In this document: piece by piece, positions 50,383 to 58,791 of the stretch
Position numbering within the stretch: position 1 is the stretch's first letter
Layout of the letters: each line of letters begins with the position of its first letter
Source: Candidatus Uhrbacteria bacterium
GTDB taxonomy: Bacteria > Patescibacteriota > Patescibacteriia > 2-12-FULL-60-25
Direction: 5' to 3'
Assembly: GCA_016222815.1 (NCBI GenBank)
Contig: JACRQE010000003.1
Location: 1-64,000, forward strand
Length of the DNA stretch: 64,000 nt
Program-made: the position numbers and the translations under genes
Notes under the pieces: generated by a model
Database searches by the model: none
What the model was told of the DNA's origin: nothing
Seen by the model: the letters and a program-made list of their open reading frames with translations, nothing else

Positions 50383-50826
50383 ATGGCGAATTGGCGTGAC
50401 GCGGCGGATAAGTACCGGCAAGCCCAACCCGACGAAGTCAAGGCGGCGCGCGATCAGCAGATCCTCGCCCTGGCGCAGGAGCTCGATATGTTCCTGAAGT
50501 CAGGTGAAGGAGTGCTGGCCCTCGAACTGCTCAAGGCCAGCGGCCGGCACATCATCCTCGGTGAGGAACAGCCCGAAGGCGGATTCACTACCGTGTACTT
50601 CCTGAACGGCGACGGATTGCGGAAATCCGACGAAGCCGCCGGGACCTGGACGGCGTACGCGAGTCCGAATCAGATTCCCGCACCGAAGCTCTCGCCGATC
50701 ACGTTGGGAGAGGCGGCAAAGGCCGCGCTCACGCTCGGCCGCAAGCAGCCCGGGGAACTCGTCCACTGGCTCCGCGAGGAACTCGACAAGATCGCCGCAG
50801 CCGCTCCCGAACCCAAGCAACGCTGA
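50383..50826 (+). CDS. Hypothetical protein, 147 aa
   Basis: No family is recognised. It starts MANWRDAADKYRQAQPDEVK and is helical at both ends with a beta-rich centre (HIILGEEQPEGGFTTVYFLN). The C-terminus PGELVHWLREELDKIAAAAP is a charged helix. AGAGGA precedes the ATG. It is the first of two genes with a shared terminator, 17 bases apart. Confidence 0.65.
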   Translation: MANWRDAADKYRQAQPDEVKAARDQQILALAQELDMFLKSGEGVLALELLKASGRHIILGEEQPEGGFTTVYFLNGDGLRKSDEAAGTWTAYASPNQIPAPKLSPITLGEAAKAALTLGRKQPGELVHWLREELDKIAAAAPEPKQR

Positions 50827-50843
50827 ACGTTGGAGGAAGATCG

Positions 50844-51446
50844 ATGTATGCAGCGCTTTGCCGAATGTACGATTGGGGATCCAAGCATCCCGTCCTGTCG
50901 GTCTTGTTCCTCGTCGCGATTGCAACTTGGTTGCTCCTCCTGCCGTTTTTCCTCTTGGGCTGCGCCACGCCCAATACCTACGTCCTGCCCGCGCAGAGCG
51001 CCAAGACCGACGCCGATTTCGAACGGGTCATCACGCTCCGCCTGCCGTTCGAGAACCAGCCGACCGGCGCGGCCATCGCCTGTGAGTCCAAGGATTACCG
51101 CATCTTCGCCATCAAGATCGATGACTACCGCGTCCACGTCCGCGAACACGACGGCGAAGAACGCGACCTGGAGATGCCGGGCGACGGTTCGCCGCGCGGA
51201 CTCGTGACCGTCTGGCCGGACGGCGGAGCCACCAAGTGCGGACTTGCGAACCTGACGCCTGTCGGCACCGAAGCCTATGTCATGTGGCGCGAGTTCACGC
51301 TCTTCATGAAACGCACCGGCATCGCCCAAGCCCGCTACCGCATCGCAGGCGACGTGCTCGATCTCCACTTCCCGCTCACCCCCGAGGACCGTACGCTCCT
51401 GCGCAAGCGCAGCGTCCCATCCGAAATCGCGGACCTGCTCTACTGA
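50844..51446 (+). CDS. Predicted lipoprotein or membrane-anchored protein, 200 aa
   Basis: A long N-terminal hydrophobic segment (LSVLFLVAIATWLLLLPFFL) ends in FLLGCAT, a lipobox-like site, although it begins after ~18 polar residues and could instead stay as an uncleaved anchor. The outer part is beta-rich (FAIKIDDYRVHVREHDGEER, LVTVWPDGGATKCGL) and unrecognised. GGAGGA precedes the ATG. It shares an operon with the preceding soluble orphan. Confidence 0.65.
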   Translation: MYAALCRMYDWGSKHPVLSVLFLVAIATWLLLLPFFLLGCATPNTYVLPAQSAKTDADFERVITLRLPFENQPTGAAIACESKDYRIFAIKIDDYRVHVREHDGEERDLEMPGDGSPRGLVTVWPDGGATKCGLANLTPVGTEAYVMWREFTLFMKRTGIAQARYRIAGDVLDLHFPLTPEDRTLLRKRSVPSEIADLLY

Positions 51447-51463
51447 TCCGCACCTCTTCCAAG

Positions 51464-51486
51464 GACCGTCCGATCGACGGTCTTTT
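51464..51486 (+). terminator. Terminator of the orphan pair
   Basis: GACCGTC, CGATC-type loop and GACGGTC, then TTTT. Confidence 0.8.
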
Positions 51487-51490
51487 CGCA

Positions 51491-51550
51491 TTTAAAAAGA
51501 AAGACCCCTTTAAAAAGAAAGACCCCGCGCCGGATTCGGTTGCGGGGTCT
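51491..51550 (-). terminator. Terminator of the ADP-ribosylglycohydrolase gene with duplicated tail
   Basis: TTTAAAAAGAAAGACCCC occurs twice in perfect tandem. The second copy joins the stem AGACCCCGC/GCGGGGTCT. On the minus strand this gives a hairpin, TTTCTTTTT, then a second GGGGTCTTTCTTTTT tail. Confidence 0.75.
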
Positions 51551-51554
51551 GTGT

Positions 51555-51579
51555 GTAGGGGCGCATGCTGTGCGCCCAT
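51555..51579. repeat. GTAG REP-like palindrome, partial
   Basis: GTAGGGGCGCATGCTGTGCG then CCCAT; the closing CTAC is lost. Confidence 0.65.
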
Positions 51580-51585
51580 TTCTCC

Positions 51586-52503
51586 TCACGCGTACGCCTG
51601 CATCAGCTTGAAGCTCAAGTCGCGCAGGTATCCGGAACCGGTCCGCTGGTCGCCGCGTTCGAGGTCGCGGGTCAGGAATTCCGGCAGGACTTCGGTCCGA
51701 TGCAATGTCGAGGCTATGCCCCAGGTGACGGCCGCGACCGAGTCCGTGTCGCCACCCAGGAGGATGATGTCTTCCAACATCTCCATGAGCGACAGTTCGC
51801 TGACGACCGTATGGAACACGGCTTGGACTGTCTCGACGGACAACGGCAGTTCTTTTCCCGTGACCGGAGCTTCACACGGTTGGACGATGCGCGCGAGATA
51901 CCCGAGGTCATCCTTGGGCAGGGAACCTCGGAGGAATCCGAGAAGTCCGTTGAAGTTGTTGACGTCCCGGTGCAGGGCATAATGCGCCATGAGCGCCACG
52001 GCCCGCGCCGAGAACAGCGCCGGGGGAGTGTCGTGCGTGATCTTCGCCTGCAAGGTGGCGACCTCGAGCACGTCCTTCACTTCCGGCAGTGCACCGATGG
52101 GCACGGCCCGCATGCAGGCGCCGTTCTTGTCCGAATCGTTGCGGATGCGCGCCAGGAAATCTTCACCGTCGCGCACACTCTCAAGGAACGTTTGGAAATG
52201 TCTGGCATATCCCTTGCGCCGGCCGCCGCGGTTGAACTCGTCAATCCACGCTTGCGCGAACTCGATGGGTTCGTAGGGCGGGGGATGGCTAGTCAGGACG
52301 CGGGCGTTGGCGCACGACATCTCGGTGTCGTCCGTGTACATGCCGGCATATTCCTGATGCGTCGGATGTTTGACGTAATGTCCGAAGTTCAGGACTTCGC
52401 GGAAATGCATGGGGTGCCGCATTTTGTCCACGAATTCAGTTCCCATGGCGCACGCATCAGCCATGCCGATGTAGAGGAGCAGTGACGCGTTCGGGTTCTT
52501 CAT
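51586..52503 (-). CDS. ADP-ribosylglycohydrolase family protein
   Basis: In this 305-aa protein the two metal motifs of the ARH/DraG family are present: GMYTDDTEMSCANARVL (TDDT) and ILLGGDTDSVAAVTWGIAST (GGDTD). They hold the dinuclear Mg2+ site that removes ADP-ribose from proteins or related substrates. An early IGMADACAMGTEFV matches the family's GxxxGDA-like start, with MADACAMG in place of GDAlG. GGAG precedes the ATG. No ADP-ribosyltransferase is seen in the window, so its substrate is unknown. Confidence 0.88.
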   Translation of the reverse strand: MKNPNASLLLYIGMADACAMGTEFVDKMRHPMHFREVLNFGHYVKHPTHQEYAGMYTDDTEMSCANARVLTSHPPPYEPIEFAQAWIDEFNRGGRRKGYARHFQTFLESVRDGEDFLARIRNDSDKNGACMRAVPIGALPEVKDVLEVATLQAKITHDTPPALFSARAVALMAHYALHRDVNNFNGLLGFLRGSLPKDDLGYLARIVQPCEAPVTGKELPLSVETVQAVFHTVVSELSLMEMLEDIILLGGDTDSVAAVTWGIASTLHRTEVLPEFLTRDLERGDQRTGSGYLRDLSFKLMQAYA

Positions 52504-52526
52504 CTTATTTCTCCAAAGGACGGTTC

Positions 52527-52555
52527 AATCTAGCTCCAACCTCTTTTCCGGTCAA
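52527..52555 (-). promoter_or_regulatory. Promoter of the ADP-ribosylglycohydrolase gene
   Basis: On the minus strand TTGACC, a 17-base spacer and TAGATT. A GGGGCGAATCA/TGATTCGCCC palindrome overlaps its outer edge. Confidence 0.75.
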
Positions 52556-52598
52556 GGGGCGAATCATGATTCGCCCTTTCCGCTTCCGATAAAGAATA

Positions 52599-52620
52599 CC
52601 CCGCATCGAGCGATGCGGGG
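52599..52620 (-). terminator. Terminator-like hairpin
   Basis: CCCCGCATCG, AG and CGATGCGGGG. On the minus strand it is followed by TATTCTTTAT; on the plus strand no U-run follows. Confidence 0.5.
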
Positions 52621-52654
52621 CTTCATGAGAGGGTCGGAGATTTCCAGGAAAACG

Positions 52655-52945
52655 GTTGGGCGGCCGGGGGATTGGCCGCTTAACTATTCGACACTGGTCG
52701 TCTCCGTTCAGGGACGCTCTGACTGCGCGTGGGGGGCGTAACCGCAGGCAGAGACCCCTGAATTTGGCGGAGGTCGCGTGACTTTCCGAAGGCGGTGGCG
52801 ATCCATCCTTACATCACGTGACCCCCTAAATTGCGGAGAGTCGATCGGCTGGCTGGGCCGATCGTCCGGAGTGACCGGTTCTGCTGTCTGTGTGTGGTGA
52901 GTTGTTCAACAGGAGGTGCGGTCGACCAAGCCAGACAGCGTTCTC
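52655..52945 (+). ncRNA. Candidate structured RNA, unknown class
   Basis: No ORF fits this stretch. Five helices can be drawn: GCGGCC/GGCCGC; CTCCG-TTCAGGG with CCCTGAA-CGGAG around CTCTG/CAGAG and CTGCG/CGCAG; GGTCGCGTGA/TCACGTGACC with an inner AAGG/CCTT and GTGG/CCAT; CGATCGGC/GCCGATCG; and GCTGTCTG/CAGACAGC. Two pairs are G-U if read on the plus strand but A-C on the minus strand, favouring plus. Against this, a good TTGACA-17-TAGCTT promoter at its right edge points leftward. RNase P, tmRNA and SRP signatures were looked for and not seen. Confidence 0.5.
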
Positions 52946-52958
52946 TCTCCTGATGATT

Positions 52959-52987
52959 AAGCTAACAGGGCTAATTCGTGGTGTCAA
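52959..52987 (-). promoter_or_regulatory. Leftward promoter at the edge of the structured segment
   Basis: On the minus strand TTGACA, a 17-base spacer and TAGCTT. With the hairpin at 52.6 kb it would define a ~350-base leftward transcript. Confidence 0.5.
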
Positions 52988-52990
52988 CCC

Positions 52991-53019
52991 TTGCGCCCGA
53001 CACTCCCTTGCTGTTAGAT
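52991..53019 (+). promoter_or_regulatory. Promoter of the Phd/YefM-like gene
   Basis: TTGCGC, a 17-base spacer and TTAGAT, 9 bases before the ATG, near-leaderless. Confidence 0.45.
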
Positions 53020-53028
53020 AAGGCCAAT

Positions 53029-53406
53029 ATGTCATTGCAACGCGTTTTCGAATCCGCCAGAAAGCTCGGTTTGCCCGTTGTGGTCACTGATCCGGCCGGT
53101 CGCGAGCCCATGGTAGTGCTGTCTTTAGAGCAATTTGAGGCCATGGCCGGTTCGACCGAGAACGTCTCGGACGAGCCTCGTTCGACCCTCCCCCCGAAAG
53201 CACCGAAAAACAACCGGAAAGCCCCGGAAACCCTGGTTGAACCCACCCTCACGGACCTGCCGGGCTATGAAAACGGCAATAAATCGTCCGAACAGCGGTC
53301 TGAACCGGTCATGGATGAAATCCAAGTCCAGAACCAGCAGAACCCGGAAATTTCGCTAGATGAACGCTTTTATCTTGAGCCGCTCGAGGATGGGTCGGCT
53401 GGGTAG
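53029..53406 (+). CDS. Phd/YefM-like N-terminal domain protein with disordered tail
   Basis: In this 125-aa protein residues 1-45 (LQRVFESARKLGLPVVVTDP and EPMVVLSLEQFEAMAGS) follow the Phd/YefM antitoxin fold: helix, 'pvvvT..g.p.aVl...efe.l'. The remaining ~80 residues are rich in Pro, Asn, Glu and Ser and look disordered. No toxin gene is adjacent; tuf follows. A single protein of this form may be a DNA-binding regulator rather than half of a toxin pair. The in-frame GTG upstream is rejected since the promoter overlaps it. Confidence 0.65.
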   Translation: MSLQRVFESARKLGLPVVVTDPAGREPMVVLSLEQFEAMAGSTENVSDEPRSTLPPKAPKNNRKAPETLVEPTLTDLPGYENGNKSSEQRSEPVMDEIQVQNQQNPEISLDERFYLEPLEDGSAG

Positions 53407-53414
53407 CCCTCCTC

Positions 53415-53443
53415 TTGCGCGGATTTAAAAGACCTGTTATAGT
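53415..53443 (+). promoter_or_regulatory. Promoter of tuf
   Basis: TTGCGC, a 17-base spacer and TATAGT. The ~65-base leader contains a CCCGC-TCCTT-GCGGG hairpin. Confidence 0.7.
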
Positions 53444-53513
53444 CTCCCTGCTTTAATTCAATATTTAACGCTTAATTCCCGCTCCTTGCGGGTCCCTAAT
53501 CTCTCCAAACGGT

Positions 53514-54704
<1,191 letters not shown>

Positions 54705-54770
54705 ATTAATCAAAGTCTCCGTTCTCCCCTGAAGCTACTTGCGGAAGGGGAGGGCGGGACGGGAACTACC

Positions 54771-55115
54771 ATGACCGATACAGCAGCCAAGAAAGCCCCG
54801 GCCAAAGAAGCCGCTTCCCGCGTCCGCATCAAGGTCCGTGCTTTCGACCACAAGATCATAGACCAGTCCACCCGCACCATCATCGATACTGCGGTCCGGA
54901 CCGGCGCGCGCGTGGTGGGTCCCGTCCCGCTTCCGACCGAGAAGAAGAAATGGACCGTGAACCGCTCGACGTTCGTCCACAAGAATGCCCGCGAACAGTT
55001 CGAGATGCGCATCCATAAGCGCATCGTCGACATCCTCGACCCGAACGCCAAGACCATCGAGGCTTTGACCTCGCTGAACTTGCCGGCCGGCGTGGACGTG
55101 GAAATCAAAATGTAA
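54771..55115 (+). CDS. rpsJ: Ribosomal protein uS10
   Basis: This 114-aa protein has an Ala/Lys-rich lead ([18 protein letters not shown]) before the S10 core [40 protein letters not shown] and [15 protein letters not shown]. The lead is ~14 residues longer than in E. coli. S10 also partners NusB, encoded at 22 kb. It is separated from rplC by an unusual ~350-base spacer. Confidence 0.97.
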   Translation: MTDTAAKKAPAKEAASRVRIKVRAFDHKIIDQSTRTIIDTAVRTGARVVGPVPLPTEKKKWTVNRSTFVHKNAREQFEMRIHKRIVDILDPNAKTIEALTSLNLPAGVDVEIKM

Positions 55116-55120
55116 AAAAA

Positions 55121-55200
55121 CGTACCTCGTGCCTCATACTTCATACCTAGCTGATTGTCGCTAAGTATCGAGTACGAGGTACGAAGTACGATGTACCTAG
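55121..55200. repeat. GTAC-repeat element with inverted arms
   Basis: The left arm is CGTACCTCGTGCCTCATACT; the right arm is GAGTACGAGGTACGAAGTAC plus GATGTAC, opposite in sense, about 15 bases apart. It lies between rpsJ and rplC. Confidence 0.8.
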
Positions 55201-55205
55201 TCCGT

Positions 55206-55407
55206 TCCCCGATCAGACGTTCCCCAAGGAGTAAGTTGCTTTCCCCCGTCAAACGGGGTTAACCCTCGCCCGCGATGCGAGACTGGCATAACCTCCCTGC
55301 AGTGCGAAAGTCAGATCGGTCGCAGTTACAACTCGTCAGCCTTTCAGTCGCAGAGAGGCCAGCCCCGGATTCCCGCAAGCGATTGTGGACCTCCAGGGCT
55401 GGCTTTT
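55206..55407 (+). ncRNA. Candidate structured leader/attenuator between rpsJ and rplC
   Basis: No ORF. Helices: CCCCGT/ACGGGG; CCTCCCTGC/GCAGAGAGG (8 of 9) around GAAAG/CTTTC; and the last stem GCCAGCCC/GGGCTGGC followed by TTTT, a terminator form with a 30-base loop. Ending in a terminator just before rplC, it could reduce read-through from tuf-rpsJ, perhaps controlled by a ribosomal protein as L4 does in gamma-proteobacteria. Regulation is inference. Confidence 0.5.
55358..55407 (+). terminator. Intrinsic terminator-like stem before rplC
   Basis: GCCAGCCC and GGGCTGGC followed by TTTT. TTGACA overlaps its tail but has no clear -10. Confidence 0.6.
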
Positions 55408-55463
55408 GACATAAGTCAGTGAATCACGGACCAATGCCATTTAGGCATGTCCATTAAGGAAGT

Positions 55464-56066
55464 ATGAAATTCATCCTCGCCAAGAAACTCGAGATGACGC
55501 AGGTTTTCCTGCCTGACGGCACGGTTGTCCCCGTGACGTTGGTTCAGGCTGGACCATGCGTCGTGACGCAAGTCAAGACAAAGGAAAAAGACGGCTATGA
55601 TGCCGTCCAGTTAGGTTACAAGCCGGCCAAGAAACTGACCAAGCCGGAAGAAGGCCATCTTAAGGAATTGCCTAAACTCGACATCCTGCGCGAGTTCCGC
55701 CTGGCCGAAACGCCGGCATTGGAACGCGGCACGGCAGTCGAAGCAACGACCTTCGCCCAAGGCGATATGGTCGAAGTCACCGGCACCTCCAAAGGCAAAG
55801 GCTTCCAGGGTGTGGTCCGCCGCCATCATTTCCATGGCCATCCGTCCACCCACGGCCACAAGGACCAGCAGCGCATGCCTGGATCGATCGGCGCCGGTGG
55901 CGTCCAGCACGTCATGAAAGGCCGCCGCATGGCTGGCCAGATGGGCGATGAGACCGTCACCGTCAAGAACCTGAAGGTCGTCGAAATCCGCGATGGCGGC
56001 ATCTTGGCGCTCAAAGGCGCGGTCCCCGGAGCCCGTAATTCAATCATCGAAATCAGGACTGTTTAA
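55464..56066 (+). CDS. rplC: Ribosomal protein uL3
   Basis: This 200-aa protein starts MKFILAKKLEMTQVFLPDGT. The conserved loop reaching the peptidyl-transferase centre is FQGVVRRHHFHGHPSTHGHK then PGSIGAG, with MAGQMGDETVTVKNLKVV following. The unmodified E. coli-type Gln is in the HKDQQRMPGS segment. First gene after the attenuator-like region. Confidence 0.97.
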   Translation: MKFILAKKLEMTQVFLPDGTVVPVTLVQAGPCVVTQVKTKEKDGYDAVQLGYKPAKKLTKPEEGHLKELPKLDILREFRLAETPALERGTAVEATTFAQGDMVEVTGTSKGKGFQGVVRRHHFHGHPSTHGHKDQQRMPGSIGAGGVQHVMKGRRMAGQMGDETVTVKNLKVVEIRDGGILALKGAVPGARNSIIEIRTV

Positions 56067-56070
56067 TCAT

Positions 56071-56703
56071 ATGCCCAGCGTCAAAGTCTATACCCAAGAG
56101 GGCAAAGTCGCAGGCGAGATCGAGTTGAGCGCCAAGCATTTCGGCGTCAAACCCGACTCGGCTTTGGTGCACAGCGTGGCTGTGGCCCAACAGGCCAACG
56201 CCCGCCACCCCATCGCGCATACCAAGAACCGCGGCGACGTCGCCGGCGGCGGCAAGAAGCCGTGGAAGCAGAAAGGTACCGGCCGCGCCCGCCAAGGTTC
56301 CATCCGTTCCCCGCAATGGAAGGGCGGCGGTGTCGTTTTCGGCCCGCGCAACGTCCGCAATTTTTCCCTTAAAGTGAACCGCAAGGTCAAACAGAAGGCG
56401 TTGTTCATGGCGCTCTCGGACAAGGTCACGGACAACCGTTTCCTGGTCCTCGAGTCGTTCACGCCGGCCGAACCCAAGACCAAGCTCGCGGCCCAGCTCG
56501 TCAAGAACCTGCCCATCACGCGCAAGGTCCTCATGGTCATCCCCAAATCGGATGCTTCGCTCATGCGCATGGTCCGCAACCTGCAGAACGTCACCGTGGT
56601 CACGGTCAACTCCCTGAACCTGGTCGACGTCCTGTCCAACCAAACGCTGCTCTTCATGAAGGACACGGTCCCAGCTTTCGAGACCCTGTACCGCAACGCC
56701 TAA
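56071..56703 (+). CDS. rplD: Ribosomal protein uL4
   Basis: In this 210-aa protein the extended loop that lines the exit tunnel is AHTKNRGDVAGGGKKPWKQK followed by GTGRARQGSIRSPQWKGGG. The C-terminal globular part has VLMVIPKSDASLMRMVRNLQ and VVTVNSLNLVDVL. The start is the ATG of the CATATG sequence just after rplC. Confidence 0.97.
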   Translation: MPSVKVYTQEGKVAGEIELSAKHFGVKPDSALVHSVAVAQQANARHPIAHTKNRGDVAGGGKKPWKQKGTGRARQGSIRSPQWKGGGVVFGPRNVRNFSLKVNRKVKQKALFMALSDKVTDNRFLVLESFTPAEPKTKLAAQLVKNLPITRKVLMVIPKSDASLMRMVRNLQNVTVVTVNSLNLVDVLSNQTLLFMKDTVPAFETLYRNA

Positions 56704-56704
56704 T

Positions 56705-57127
56705 ATGGGAATCTTCAATCGAATCAAAAAGATCGGCCACACGGCTGACGCCAAAGACGGAGGCAAGGACGCAGCCGAAAACAAGGCTGATGTTACTGTC
56801 GAGAACGAAGGCTTGGTCCTCCAGCCCCAGAAGACGGCCCGCAAGCGCGTGGACGTCGTGGCTGTCGCGCCCCGCATCAGCGAAAAATCGGCGGTCCTGA
56901 CGTCTTCCGGCAAATACGTTTTCGACGTCCCGGTCACGGCCAACAAAGTCGAAGTCCGCAAGGCGATCGAAGCGCTGTATGGCGTCAAAGTCCAGGATGT
57001 GAACACGGTGCGCGGCATCGGCAAAGCAGTCTCTCGCGGCCGCATCGCGGGTCGCCGCAACCGCTGGAAGAAAGCCATCGTAACACTCAAGAAGGGCCAG
57101 AAGATCGACCTCTTCGTCGGCGTCTAA
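56705..57127 (+). CDS. rplW: Ribosomal protein uL23, N-terminally extended
   Basis: This 140-aa protein has a ~45-residue Lys/Ala/Glu-rich extension ([20 protein letters not shown]) before the L23 core [40 protein letters not shown] and [16 protein letters not shown]. It docks SRP and trigger factor at the tunnel exit. It starts one base after rplD. Confidence 0.95.
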   Translation: MGIFNRIKKIGHTADAKDGGKDAAENKADVTVENEGLVLQPQKTARKRVDVVAVAPRISEKSAVLTSSGKYVFDVPVTANKVEVRKAIEALYGVKVQDVNTVRGIGKAVSRGRIAGRRNRWKKAIVTLKKGQKIDLFVGV

Positions 57128-57131
57128 ACAT

Positions 57132-57977
57132 ATGCCTATCAAAGTCTACAGGCCAGTCACCAAAGGCCGCCGGATCTCCTCCGTGCAGGATTTTTCCGAT
57201 ATCACGCGCCACGAACCGGAACGCTCCCTCATCGTGAACCGCAAGGAATTCGCCGGCCGCACCAACGGCAAGATCACCGTGCGCCACAAGGGCGGAGGCG
57301 TGAAGCAGTATGTCCGCATCGTGGATTTCAAACGCGACAAGTTCGACATCGAAGCCCGCGTCGATTCCATCGAATACGACCCGAACCGCGGCGCCCGCAT
57401 CTCCCTCCTCATCTACAAGGACGGCGAAAAGCGTTACATGGTCGCACCCGACGGCTTGAAGGTCGGGGACACAGTCATTTCGTCCAAGAGCGCTGATGTC
57501 GAAGTCAAAGTCGGCAACCGCATGCCGCTGTCCGTCGTGCCGGTCGGCATGATGATCCACAGCGTCGAACTCCAGCCTGACAAGGGCGGCCAATTGGCCC
57601 GCGGCGCCGGCAACTCCATCCAGCTCATGGCCGTCGAAGGACGTTTCGCTACGCTCAAGATGCCTTCAGGCGAAGTGCGCAACGTGTCCAAGGAATGCAT
57701 GGCCACTATCGGCACGGTCTCCAATCCTGATTACCACCTGGTCCGTTACGGCAAAGCCGGCCGCATGCGTTTGCGCGGCATCAAGCCCACGGTCCGCGGT
57801 AAGGTCATGAACCCGGTCGACCACCCGCACGGCGGTGGTGAAGGTAAACATCCGATCGGCATGAAGTACGCCAAGACCAAGTGGGGCAAGCACGCCCTGG
57901 GCGTGCGCACGCGCCGCAAGAACCGCTCTTCGGATAAGCTCATCCTGCAGCGCCGCAAGAGCAAGAAAGCCAAATAA
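57132..57977 (+). CDS. rplB: Ribosomal protein uL2
   Basis: In this 281-aa protein conserved parts are GRNxGKIT-type [40 protein letters not shown] and the rRNA-binding [20 protein letters not shown], whose His is essential at the peptidyl-transferase region in other bacteria. Full length, basic C-terminus. Confidence 0.98.
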   Translation: MPIKVYRPVTKGRRISSVQDFSDITRHEPERSLIVNRKEFAGRTNGKITVRHKGGGVKQYVRIVDFKRDKFDIEARVDSIEYDPNRGARISLLIYKDGEKRYMVAPDGLKVGDTVISSKSADVEVKVGNRMPLSVVPVGMMIHSVELQPDKGGQLARGAGNSIQLMAVEGRFATLKMPSGEVRNVSKECMATIGTVSNPDYHLVRYGKAGRMRLRGIKPTVRGKVMNPVDHPHGGGEGKHPIGMKYAKTKWGKHALGVRTRRKNRSSDKLILQRRKSKKAK

Positions 57978-57982
57978 ACATT

Positions 57983-58309
57983 ATGTCACGAAGTCTCAAA
58001 AAGGGCCCTTTCACGGACCCCAAACTCCTGGCCAAGGTCGCCAAACTCAAAGCTGGCGACAAGACGCCGATCAAAACCTGGTCGCGCGCTTCGACCATCA
58101 CTCCCGAGATGGTGGGTTTCATTATCGGCGTGCACAACGGCCGCGTCCACGTCCCGGTCTCCGTGGTCGAGAACATGGTCGGCCACAAGCTGGGCGAGTT
58201 CTCGCCGACGCGCAAGTTCACGCGCCACGGCGGCAAGATGCAGAAGACCCTTGAAACAGCTGCCGCTCCGGCTGCCGCACCCGCTGCAGCCCCGGCCGCC
58301 AAGAAATAA
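57983..58309 (+). CDS. rpsS: Ribosomal protein uS19, with Ala-Pro tail
   Basis: This 108-aa protein starts [20 protein letters not shown]; the core includes [20 protein letters not shown] and [19 protein letters not shown]. The last ~17 residues ([16 protein letters not shown]) are a low-complexity addition beyond the usual end. Confidence 0.96.
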   Translation: MSRSLKKGPFTDPKLLAKVAKLKAGDKTPIKTWSRASTITPEMVGFIIGVHNGRVHVPVSVVENMVGHKLGEFSPTRKFTRHGGKMQKTLETAAAPAAAPAAAPAAKK

Positions 58310-58312
58310 CAT

Positions 58313-58786
58313 ATGGACGTCAAAGCATCATTGCGCCACCTCCACATGGCGCCCCGTAAAGTCAGGTTGCTCGCCGATCTGGTCCGCGGTTTAGGCGTGG
58401 CCGAAGCTGAGGTCCGCCTCAAGTTCAACGGCAAAGCCGCCGCCCGCCCGGTCCTGAAGCTCCTGAATTCCGCAGTGGCGAACGCCGAACATAATTTCAA
58501 GCTCCAGAAGGAGGATCTTTTCGTCAAGACGATCACGGTCGACGGCGGTCCGGTCATGAAGCGCATGGTGCCCCGCGCCATGGGCCGCGGCATGACCATC
58601 CGCAAGCGCATGTCGCACATCAACCTGATCCTTTCTGACGAGAAGCCAGTGGGCAAGAAGTCGAAAGGCAAGGGCTCTAAGGCAGAGGCTAAGGATCAAA
58701 AATCCGAAGTCAAGGTTGCCGCCAAAGCCAAGGCTGTCCGCAAACCCAAGGCCGTCGCCAAAAGCGAAGCGGCTAACAACGCGTAA
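58313..58786 (+). CDS. rplV: Ribosomal protein uL22, with basic tail
   Basis: In this 157-aa protein the core is ASLRHLHMAPRKVRLLADLV, LKLLNSAVANAEHNFKL and the tunnel hairpin VPRAMGRGMTIRKRMSHINL. A Lys/Ala-rich C-terminus of ~45 residues (EAKDQKSEVKVAAKAKAVRK) is extra and reminiscent of tails in other CPR ribosomal proteins. Confidence 0.96.
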   Translation: MDVKASLRHLHMAPRKVRLLADLVRGLGVAEAEVRLKFNGKAAARPVLKLLNSAVANAEHNFKLQKEDLFVKTITVDGGPVMKRMVPRAMGRGMTIRKRMSHINLILSDEKPVGKKSKGKGSKAEAKDQKSEVKVAAKAKAVRKPKAVAKSEAANNA

Positions 58787-58791
58787 CCACT

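Noticed and set aside
52655-52945. RNase P RNA, tmRNA, SRP RNA or 6S RNA
   Set aside because: The conserved GAGGAAAGTC/ACAGAA (RNase P), tRNA-like T-arm (tmRNA) and GGAAGCAGC-type loop (SRP) are not present on either strand; 6S cannot be fully excluded by eye.
52978-53028. Upstream GTG start for the Phd/YefM-like protein
   Set aside because: The extra residues precede the family domain, no SD is present and the likely promoter overlaps the segment.
53029-53406. A Phd-type toxin-antitoxin pair beside tuf
   Set aside because: No toxin-like ORF occurs on either side; the next gene is tuf after its own promoter.
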